This document shows, piece after piece, positions 24,901 to 31,423 of a stretch of DNA of 64,000 nt. The stretch is from Streptomyces roseifaciens (GTDB lineage Bacteria; Actinomycetota; Actinomycetes; Streptomycetales; Streptomycetaceae). Below the pieces are notes generated by a model. That model did not search any database. It saw nothing but the letters and a program-made list of their open reading frames with translations, and was not told the origin of the DNA. A program made the translations under genes and the position numbers. Location of the stretch: NCBI RefSeq assembly GCF_001445655.1, contig NZ_LNBE01000003.1, positions 1,656,530-1,720,529 on the forward strand. The letters run 5' to 3'. Positions within the stretch are counted from its first letter, which is position 1; each line of letters starts with the position of its first letter.

Positions 24901-25874
24901 GAGGCCTCGACCGGGTCGCCGAGCCGGGTGCCGGTGCCGTGCGCCTCGATGTAGCCGGCCGTCGCCGGGTCCAGGTCCGCGGCCTTCTCCCAGGCCAGCC
25001 GGAGCAGATCGCGCTGCGCGTCGGGGTTCGGGGCCATGATGCCGCTGGTCCGGCCGTCCTGCGCGACGGCCGTACCCTTGATCACGGCCAGCACGCGGTC
25101 GCCGTCGCGCTGCGCGTCCGACAGCCGCTTGAGGACCAGCACCCCGCAGCCCTCGGCCCGGCCGTAGCCGTCGCCCTCCGCGTCGAACGGCTTGCTGCGC
25201 CCGTCGGGGGAGAGCGCGCCGGCCGCTTCGAGGGTGAGGGTGTAGGCGGGGGAGAGGATGATGTTCACGCCGCCCGCCAGCGCGAGCGAGGTCTCGCCCG
25301 CCAGCAGGGACTGGCAGGCCAGGTGCACGGCCACCAGGGAGGCGGAGCAGGCCGAGTCCAGGACGAAGCTCGGCCCGTGCAGGTCCAGCACGTGCGAGAC
25401 CCGGTTGGCGATGCCGGTCAGCTGGGCGCCGATGCCGGTCCAGGGCTCGATCCGCGGCAGGTCCTCCAGCAGCCGGCGCCCGTAGTCGTCCGAGCAGGTG
25501 CCGATGTAGACCCCGGCGTCGGAGCCGGCCACCGAGCGGGGCGCCATGCCGGCGTGCTCCAGCGCCTCCCAGGCGACTTCCAGCACCAGTCGCTGCTGGG
25601 GGTCCATCAGCTCGACCTCGCGCGGCGCGATACCGAAGAACTCGGCGTCGAATCCGTCGACGGCCCCGATGAAGTTGCCGGGGCGTTCGGCCCTGCGCAA
25701 CGCCTCGGTGAACTCCGGGCTAATCTTTGTGTAGGCGCGCCACCGGTCCTCCGGAGTGGATTCCACGGATACCTTGCCGCCGGCCAGGAAGTCCCAGAAG
25801 GATTCGGGGGAGTCGATACCGCCGGGGAAGCGGCAGCCGATGCCGACGAGGGCTACTGATTCTTGAATACGCAT
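21981..25874 (-). CDS. Iterative type I polyketide synthase, orsellinic-acid type
   Basis: A 1297-aa multidomain enzyme. Ketosynthase (about 5-430): active site DSACSASL with C176, then EAHGTGT and KSNIGH. Acyltransferase (about 540-860): GHSVGE with S628 and a VAFHS specificity motif typical of malonyl-CoA. A dehydratase/thioester-hydrolase-like double-hotdog (about 900-1150): GGHALHG with H934. Carrier protein: LGLDSVMS with S1245. There is no ketoreductase and no thioesterase. This is the KS-AT-DH/TH-ACP layout of bacterial orsellinic acid synthases such as AviM and CalO5; 6-methylsalicylic synthases carry an extra ketoreductase. ATG 25874 (MRIQESVAL) matches the usual KS start. The likely product is an orsellinic-type aromatic acid (inference). 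Confidence 0.9.
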   Translation of the reverse strand: MRIQESVALVGIGCRFPGGIDSPESFWDFLAGGKVSVESTPEDRWRAYTKISPEFTEALRRAERPGNFIGAVDGFDAEFFGIAPREVELMDPQQRLVLEVAWEALEHAGMAPRSVAGSDAGVYIGTCSDDYGRRLLEDLPRIEPWTGIGAQLTGIANRVSHVLDLHGPSFVLDSACSASLVAVHLACQSLLAGETSLALAGGVNIILSPAYTLTLEAAGALSPDGRSKPFDAEGDGYGRAEGCGVLVLKRLSDAQRDGDRVLAVIKGTAVAQDGRTSGIMAPNPDAQRDLLRLAWEKAADLDPATAGYIEAHGTGTRLGDPVEASGLHAVFGAGRPADKPCWIGSVKSNIGHAEPASGVAGIIKATLMLQRAEMAATVLTSEPSPDIPWEEWGLRLVTEHQVWPKGDTPRRAGVSGYGYGGTIGHVVLEEAPEPAGESEEEPLPNVPQLFPLSYRSRAGVAEYACRLADWLERHPDTPLSSVGHTLATRRSHLDHRVTVVADGRAELVAALRAVASEDAEEQEQDNVAEGTVRPGSGDGTVWVFSGHGSHWTGMARELLAGNAVFADVIDRLEPVFRTELGFSPRQAIVSGDFEAVDRAQSMIFAVQVALAEVWRSYGHRPAAVIGHSVGEIAAAVVAGALSLEDGARLSGRRSSLLRRVAGKGGMAMAGLPFEEVAARLEGNAAVCAAIASSPASAVVSGDAEAVAALVQDWGAQGVPVRNVNSDVAFHSAHMDPLTEGLREALAELQPRTPQVPLYSTALDDPRAQVRHDAGYWVANLRNPVRLAQAVTAAVEDGHRRFLEVSPHPVVSHSIGETLAHLDVTGGHVAHTLRRNQPELRTLLLNLASLHSHGAEVDWSAHYPAGRIAELPPIAWQHRRYWTDAVLPAGAVVAHGHDVTGHTLLGPPVDVAASTPLRIWNTYLDDAVRPFPGGHALHGTSIVPASSIIHTFLEAAPGQGGSKALFDVSLKFPVALAIPREVQVVQEGLTLRLSTRPAGPSGTSGPGNWLTHTTSSTMAADAPPFPAGMLSVTPPRDLTAADPSVVIGRLDAIGVEGIAWPWTVEELLTGDGVIRARVHAPAVPGDQVTWAPLLDAALGIVPVIYGGPPTVRMPAHIREVRVVGEAPETGWVDIRLVDPATDTVDIVISDEQGQLRAWLPGTRFGALHENGAAADDDATAPGQEPLSADGAAATAEDDPARWRELPADELAARVGEEIIGRLAREMKMPAGELDPERPLTDLGLDSVMSMRVCAQLEKLLGVRLPVTVLWNYPTAKGLAGYVTSVLAPQDEPAGAPAA

Positions 25875-26533
25875 GCGTCTCAATTCCGTTCGTCCGGGCG
25901 AGTGCGGATGCATGACGGAGCGGCGGAAGTCGGGGGCCGGGATGCTTTCGCAGAAGGCCGGGCACGGGTGGGTGCGGGCGTTCGCGGAGCTGCCGACGCT
26001 CCGCAGGGAAATGCTCGTTGACGAGTTCCCGGTGACTTCCTGACGAGATCCGCTGTCCTTGTGCAACGTTCACACAGCATGCGTGGTTGGTCCACACAAC
26101 GCCGTGGAAGTTGTCAACTTGGTAAGGGGCGCACGCTCTTCGCGGTCGCCGGGCAGGGCCGCGAGCTGGCCAGGAGGCGGCTGTTACCTGCGGTCACCTG
26201 GTGAGGTGCTCCGGCCAATCTCGTTCCGGCCCGTTTCCCGGGCCCGTACTCGGGGCGGTGCTGTTCGCGGTGGCGAACGGTGCCCGGATGTGAGCTGCAA
26301 CACCGCTGAATCGCTGCTGTTTCCAGCCATCCGAACGCGTTCGCGGGCGACCGATTTTGCAGTACGTTCGGCCGTGTTCCATCATTGTGACCGCGCGTCA
26401 GGCGGACCGCCGGCGCTTCACGAGTGCGTGGTGCACGCGTTCTCGTTGAACAGTCAACCGGAGGGCGGCGAGCGCACTGGCCCCGCCCGGCCGGAACCCC
26501 CATCCCTCATTCCCTGAGCTAGGCAAAGGCAGC
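25875..26533. promoter_or_regulatory. Divergent promoter region of the polyketide cluster
   Basis: About 660 bp between the polyketide synthase and the PaaK-like operon, with no convincing gene. It has a lower GC content than its surroundings. A perfect 13-bp inverted repeat AAGTTGTCAACTT is at 26108-26120 and a CACCTGGTGAGGTG repeat lies near 26197. These are plausible operators, but no regulator gene is found in the cluster itself, so control may come from elsewhere. Confidence 0.4.
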
Positions 26534-27817
26534 ATGCCCGTCCATCAGCTATCGGACCTCATACGTTATGTCCGTCACAACTCCCCGTTCTATGCGGACC
26601 TCTACGCGGACCTTCCGCCGGATGTGGACTGCCTCACCGATCTGCCGGTGGTGGACCAGAGCGCTTTCTGGGCCGCGAATACCCTGCACGGCAATCGCGT
26701 CCTGACCGCCCCGCTCGACGAGGCCTCGGTCTTCAAGACCGGCGGCACGACCGGCGCACCCAAATTCTCCTGCTACACCCGCGAGGAATGGCGGGAGTTC
26801 GTGACCGCCTTCGGCCACGGCCTCGTCGACGCCGGGCTGCGCCCCGGCCACCGGGTCGCGGACCTCTTCTACGCGGGCGAGCTCTACGCCAGCTTCCTCT
26901 TCATCCTCGACTCCCTCTCCCACGCCCCCGTGGGCAGCGTGCGCCTGCCCATCGGCGGCGGCGCCCCGCTGGAGACGACCGTCCCCACGCTGCGCGACTT
27001 CGCCGCCCAGATCGTGGCCGGCACCCCGACCACCCTGTGCCGCCTGGCCGAGCACCTGATCGCCGCCGGCGAGCAGCTCCCCTCCGTCGAGCTGCTGTTC
27101 TTCGGCGGCGAGGCCCTCTTCGACGACCAGCGCCGCCTGCTGGCCCGCGCCTTCCCCAACGCCGAGCCCCGCACACTCGGCTACGCCAGCGTCGACGCCG
27201 GCCTCCTCGGCCGCCCCGTGCCCGGTGCGGCGGACGCCCGCACACACCGCGCCTTCACCCCGCACACCGTCGTCGAGATCCTCGACGACGCCACGGACGA
27301 GCCCATCCGCGAGGCCGGCCGACCCGGACGCGTGGTCGTCACCCAGCTCTTCCGCCGCCTCATGCCCGTCATCCGCTACCCCGCGGGCGACCGAGCCGAG
27401 TGGACCGACCCCGAGGCGGGCGTCTTCCGCATCCTCGGCCGCGCCGAGGAAGGCGTGCGCGTCGGCCCCGTCTCCCTGTACTCCCAGGACGCCCAGGGCG
27501 CCGTCGCCGCGGCCGACACCGACGGCCGCGTCGTGGGCATGCAGCTCGTCGTCCGCCGCTGGGACGGCCGCGACGGCCTCGTCCTGCGCCTGGCCGTATC
27601 TCCTGACGACCCCGGCTCCGAGGACCCGGCCGGGCTCGACGTCCTCGCCAAGTCCGTCGTGGCCGAGCTCGAAGAGGCCCGCCCCTTCTACCCCGACGCC
27701 GTCGCCACCGGCTTCGTCCACCCGCTGTCCGTCGAGTGGGTGCGCCACCGCGACCTCACCGTCAACCAGCGCTCCGGCAAGCTCGTCCGCGTCATCGACG
27801 AAAGGCCCACGGCATGA
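26534..27817 (+). CDS. PaaK-like AMP-forming acyl ligase
   Basis: Adenylating enzyme of 427 aa in the phenylacetate-CoA-ligase (PaaK) group. It starts RYVRHNSPFYADLY, has the ATP loop FKTGGTTGAPK, FYAGELYASFLF, LFFGGEALF, RYPAGDRAEW and a C-terminal subdomain ending in VNQRSGKLVRV with the conserved Lys. Length is normal for PaaK. It closely parallels the C-terminal half of the fusion protein at 31420-33924. It probably activates an aromatic or acyl carboxylate as adenylate/thioester. It is first of a five-gene operon with 4-bp overlaps, facing the polyketide synthase, so the substrate may be the polyketide or its partner acid (inference). Confidence 0.85.
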   Translation: MPVHQLSDLIRYVRHNSPFYADLYADLPPDVDCLTDLPVVDQSAFWAANTLHGNRVLTAPLDEASVFKTGGTTGAPKFSCYTREEWREFVTAFGHGLVDAGLRPGHRVADLFYAGELYASFLFILDSLSHAPVGSVRLPIGGGAPLETTVPTLRDFAAQIVAGTPTTLCRLAEHLIAAGEQLPSVELLFFGGEALFDDQRRLLARAFPNAEPRTLGYASVDAGLLGRPVPGAADARTHRAFTPHTVVEILDDATDEPIREAGRPGRVVVTQLFRRLMPVIRYPAGDRAEWTDPEAGVFRILGRAEEGVRVGPVSLYSQDAQGAVAAADTDGRVVGMQLVVRRWDGRDGLVLRLAVSPDDPGSEDPAGLDVLAKSVVAELEEARPFYPDAVATGFVHPLSVEWVRHRDLTVNQRSGKLVRVIDERPTA

Positions 27818-29118
27818 CCGCCGCCCCGACGGCCGGCACCGGCCGCCGGCTGCCGCTGGTCCTGCGCAACCGCGCCTTCGGCGCCGTGTGGCTCGGCCAG
27901 GTGCTCACCCAGGCCGCCGTCCGCATGTTCCAGGTCGGCGTCTCCTGGTGGCTCGTCGCCTACGCCGTCTCCGGCGGCAACGGCCTCGCCTCCGGCCTGT
28001 TCATGGCGGTCAGCACCGTGCCCGCCGTGGCCCTCGCCCCCTTCGTCGCCCGTGCGATCGGTCGCTTCGCCCACCGCTCCGTGCTGCGCACCGCGGCCGG
28101 CGGCGCCGCCGTCGCGGCCACGGCCCTCGCCGTCTGGGCGTACGCGAGCGACCTGCCCATCGCGGCCGCCTACGCCGCGACCCTCGCGCTCGCCACCTGC
28201 CAGGCCTTCTTCGACCCCTGCCTGACCACCTCCGTCCCCGAACTCGTCGACGACGAGGACATCGAGGCCGCCACCGGCTTCGAACTGTCCACCCAGTCCC
28301 TCGCGAGCCTCGGCGGAGCCCTGCTCGGCGCCCTCATCGTCGACCGCGCCGGGATCCCCGGCCTCGCCGTCGGATGCGCCGCGGCCTACGCGGCCGCCGC
28401 CGTGCTCATCGCGACCGTCCGCTTCCGCACCCCGGACGCGGGCGAGGGCGAAGGGGCGGAGGGCGACGGGACCGGCCCGCGCACGCTGCGCCAGGTCCTC
28501 TCCGGCCTGCCGTTCGTCCGCGCCATCCTGGTCTGCTTCACCGCGGCCAACCTCTTCACCACGGCCGTGTTCATCGTGATGCCGCTCTACACCAAGTCGG
28601 TGCTGCACGGCGACGGAGCCACGGTCGCCCTGCTCGAAGCGGCCCTCGGCACCGGCACGCTCATCGGCTCCTTCACCGGCGCCCGCATCCCGGGACGGCC
28701 CACCGTCGTCGGCTCCGCCTGCCTCGGCGCGATGGCCCTCGCCCTCGCCGTCCCCGGCATCGTCGGCGAACGGCCCGTCATCGCGGGCAGCCTCGCCGTG
28801 ACCGGCTGGTGCGTCGGCGTCATCGGCGTGCGCTTCGTGGCCCTCTTCCAGCGCCTCGTGCCCGCCGCCGACAAGCCCGCCTTCTTCGCGGTCATGCAGG
28901 CCGTGCTCGGCGCGACCTTCCCCCTGGCCTCGCTGCTGTTCGGCCTGCTGGGCGACCACCTCTCGCCCCAGACCCTGTGCCTGATCCAGGCCGTGGGCCT
29001 GGTCCCGGCGGCCTGCGCCCTGGCCCTGCTCAAGGAGCCCGCCCCGGCCGCGGAGACCCCCCGCCCCGAGGCGGAGACGCAGGTACCGGCCGGCGCCGCC
29101 GCGGGAGGCGCGAGGTGA
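27814..29118 (+). CDS. MFS transporter (macrolide-efflux-like)
   Basis: Membrane transporter of 434 aa with 12 predicted helices, starting LVLRNRAFGAVWLGQVLTQAAVRMFQVGVSWWLVAYAV as in MefA/DUF894-type MFS exporters, and with a charged central loop (residues ~205-225, rich in Glu/Gly). ATGA overlap with the ligase and GTGA overlap with the following GNAT gene place it firmly in the operon. Likely role: export of the cluster product. Confidence 0.88.
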   Translation: MTAAPTAGTGRRLPLVLRNRAFGAVWLGQVLTQAAVRMFQVGVSWWLVAYAVSGGNGLASGLFMAVSTVPAVALAPFVARAIGRFAHRSVLRTAAGGAAVAATALAVWAYASDLPIAAAYAATLALATCQAFFDPCLTTSVPELVDDEDIEAATGFELSTQSLASLGGALLGALIVDRAGIPGLAVGCAAAYAAAAVLIATVRFRTPDAGEGEGAEGDGTGPRTLRQVLSGLPFVRAILVCFTAANLFTTAVFIVMPLYTKSVLHGDGATVALLEAALGTGTLIGSFTGARIPGRPTVVGSACLGAMALALAVPGIVGERPVIAGSLAVTGWCVGVIGVRFVALFQRLVPAADKPAFFAVMQAVLGATFPLASLLFGLLGDHLSPQTLCLIQAVGLVPAACALALLKEPAPAAETPRPEAETQVPAGAAAGGAR

Positions 29119-30260
29119 CCGTCCCCGCCCCAGCCGTCGAGCAGGCCACCCCCGGCGACATCGCCGAACTGCGCCAGCTCTACTACGCCGTCTACGGCCC
29201 GCACTACCCCACGGCGCTCGGCACCGACCCCGCCGTGATGGCCCGCCTCATCGAGGACCCGCACACCCTCTGGCTCGTCACCCGCTGCCCGCGCACCGGC
29301 GCCCTCACCGGCTCCGCCGCGGTGCACAGCGAGCCCGGCAGCCGCCTCGGCCGCCTCGAAGGGCTCGCCGTCCACCCCGACCAGCGCGGCTCGGGGCTCG
29401 CCGGCCTGCTCACCGAGGCCCTGTGCCGGCGCACGCTGGACGCCGGCCGCCTCGACTCCGTCTACGCCACGGTCCGCACCGTCAGCGCCGGACCCCAGCG
29501 CGTCGTCGCCCGCAACGGCTTCCGCCCCATGGGCGTCCTGCCCAACGCCGTCGACGTCCACAGCCGCGAGAGCCTCGCGCTCTACGCGCGTTACTCGCCC
29601 GGCGTGCTGGAACGCCGCGCCCCCGTCGCCGAGGTGCCCGCCCCGCTCGTCCCGCTCCTGCGCACCGCGGAGCAGAGCCTGGGCGTCAGCTACGCCCGCA
29701 CCCGGGCCACCGCACCGGCGCCGGCACCCGCCGGACCCGCGGCCGCGGACCTGGAGATGATCGAGGCGCCGGCGTTCGTCCGCCGCCGCTTCCGCGAGCG
29801 CTTCCCCGACGCCGGCCACTGGTTCTATCCCCTGCACACCCCCAACGTGCTGCTCGTCCCCGGCGACGGGAGCTTCGAGGTCTACGCCTGCCTCAACCGG
29901 GCCGGCGGCTACTGCGCCCTCGTCGCCGGCCACCCCGGCCCGGCCGTCGCGGCCGCCCACCTCGAACCGATCACCCGCGCCCTGACCCGCGCCGGAGCCG
30001 GCTACGTCGAGGCGCTGCTCCCGCTGGACCGGCACGACCTGCTCTCCGCCGGCCTCGCCCAGGGCTTCATCCCCAGCGCCCTCTACCCGGCCATGCGCCG
30101 GGAGGGGGACGGCTTCCACGACTACGTCGTGATGTCCCGGACCACCGAGCAGATCGACTTCCGCGGCCTGGTCGCCGACGCGGCCCTGCAGCCCTTCCTG
30201 GATTCCTACGTATCGGCCTGGGCGTCGACGTATCTGCCCTCACGCGAGGTTGCCTCATGA
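29115..30260 (+). CDS. Two-domain GNAT-family acyltransferase
   Basis: A 381-aa protein. The N-terminal half is a GNAT acetyltransferase with motif A LEGLAVHPDQRGSGLAGLL and a helix LCRRTLDAGR. The C-terminal half (about 215-381: APAFVRRRFRERFPDAGHWFYPLHTPNVLLVPGDG, AYLEPI-like and YPAMRREGDGFHDYVVMS) looks like a second, degenerate GNAT domain, in which the acetyl-CoA loop is not evident. GTG start with a GTGA overlap; the stop overlaps the LuxE-like gene. Within an acyl-activating operon it could transfer the activated acyl group to an amine or alcohol (inference). Confidence 0.8.
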   Translation: MTVPAPAVEQATPGDIAELRQLYYAVYGPHYPTALGTDPAVMARLIEDPHTLWLVTRCPRTGALTGSAAVHSEPGSRLGRLEGLAVHPDQRGSGLAGLLTEALCRRTLDAGRLDSVYATVRTVSAGPQRVVARNGFRPMGVLPNAVDVHSRESLALYARYSPGVLERRAPVAEVPAPLVPLLRTAEQSLGVSYARTRATAPAPAPAGPAAADLEMIEAPAFVRRRFRERFPDAGHWFYPLHTPNVLLVPGDGSFEVYACLNRAGGYCALVAGHPGPAVAAAHLEPITRALTRAGAGYVEALLPLDRHDLLSAGLAQGFIPSALYPAMRREGDGFHDYVVMSRTTEQIDFRGLVADAALQPFLDSYVSAWASTYLPSREVAS

Positions 30261-31423
30261 CACTCACCGCACCCCTCAACCCCCATCTCGCCCCGGTCGC
30301 CGTCCCCGACCCGGACGCGCTCGCACACGTCCAGCGCCTGTGCGACCTGACCGACCCCTACGCCTCCGGCCCCGCCGAGGAGGAGCTCTTCGCCGCCGCC
30401 ATGGCCGAGAGCCACGCCTGGCACCGCGAGCGCTCCCCGTTCTTCCGCGACCTCCACACGGCCACCGCCGCGGACGCGCCCTACGGCGCGCCCCTGGTCC
30501 ACGCCAACTTCTTCAAGCGCCACGAAGTGCTGTCCATCCCCCGCGAGGACGTCCACCTGCACCTGACCTCTTCCGGCACCACCGGGCAGAAGTCGCAGAT
30601 GTTCTTCGACGAGTGGACCATCCGCTCCGCCCAGCGCATGGTCGCCCGCATCTTCGAGCGCAACGGCTGGATCACCCCCGACCGGCCCGTCAACTACCTG
30701 CTCTACAGCTACGAGCCGGCCCGCGACCTCAAGCTGGGCACGTCCTTCACCGACAACTACCTGTGCGACTTCGCCCCGGCCCGCCAGGTCGAGTACGCCC
30801 TGCGCAACACCGGCGCCGGGCACGAGTTCGACCCCTTCGGCTGCATCGCCGCGCTGCGCCGCTTCGCCGAGGACGACGCCCCGGTCCGGATCCTGGGCTT
30901 CCCCGCCTTCCTCTGGTTCACCCTGGAACGCATGCGCGCCATGGGCCTGCCGCCCCTGCAGCTGCCCGAGGGCTCGCTGATCATCCTGGGCGGCGGCTGG
31001 AAGGGCCACACCGATCAGCAGATCGGCAAGCACGAGCTCTACGCCCGCGTCACCGAACAGCTCGGCGTCCCCTCCGAGCGGATCCGCGACACCTTCGGCT
31101 CCGTCGAGCACTGCATCCCCTACATCGAGTGCTCCCACCACAACCTGCACGCGCCGGTGTGGTCCCGGGTGTTCATCCGCTCCACCCGCACCCTCGAACC
31201 GCTGCCGTACGGAGAGAAGGGCTACCTGCACCTCGTCTCCCCGTACATCACCTCCGTGCCCGCCCAGAGCGTCGTCATGGGCGACCTCGCCTCCCTCCTC
31301 CCCGGCGAGGAGTGCGGCTGCGAGCTGGACACACCGTGGTTCACCATTCACGGCCGCGCCGGAGTGAGCCGCAACAAGAGCTGCGCGGTGGCCGCCGCCG
31401 AGCTGATGAAGGGAATGTCATGA
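30257..31423 (+). CDS. LuxE-like acyl-protein synthetase / acid-activating enzyme
   Basis: A 388-aa enzyme of the LuxE family. It has HLTSSGTTGQKSQ (the adenylate-forming loop), NYLLYSYEPARDLKLGTSFTDNYL, ILGFPAFLWFTLERM, GGGWKGH, DTFGSVEHCIPYIEC and a C-terminal GRAGVSRNKSCAVAA ending. LuxE activates a carboxylic acid as acyl-AMP and passes it to the LuxC reductase. In Streptomyces griseus the analogous pair GriD/GriC reduces an aminohydroxybenzoate to the aldehyde. Here it directly precedes and overlaps (ATGA) a LuxC-type gene, so the same reduction is predicted. Substrate unknown; the orsellinic-type acid is the obvious candidate. Confidence 0.88.
   Translation: MTLTAPLNPHLAPVAVPDPDALAHVQRLCDLTDPYASGPAEEELFAAAMAESHAWHRERSPFFRDLHTATAADAPYGAPLVHANFFKRHEVLSIPREDVHLHLTSSGTTGQKSQMFFDEWTIRSAQRMVARIFERNGWITPDRPVNYLLYSYEPARDLKLGTSFTDNYLCDFAPARQVEYALRNTGAGHEFDPFGCIAALRRFAEDDAPVRILGFPAFLWFTLERMRAMGLPPLQLPEGSLIILGGGWKGHTDQQIGKHELYARVTEQLGVPSERIRDTFGSVEHCIPYIECSHHNLHAPVWSRVFIRSTRTLEPLPYGEKGYLHLVSPYITSVPAQSVVMGDLASLLPGEECGCELDTPWFTIHGRAGVSRNKSCAVAAAELMKGMS

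Noticed and set aside
21318..25859. Very long plus-strand open frame opposite the polyketide synthase
   Set aside because: Arg/Gly/Ala/Val-rich translation with no domains, a mirror of the real gene.
21981..26066. Longer polyketide synthase starting at 26066
   Set aside because: The extra 64 N-terminal residues have no KS similarity, are rich in Ser/Pro/Arg and lie in AT-richer promoter-like DNA. The standard start of the family falls at 25874.
26059..26517. Gene in the divergent polyketide promoter
   Set aside because: The short translations on either strand show no homology or codon bias of the host. The region behaves like regulatory DNA.
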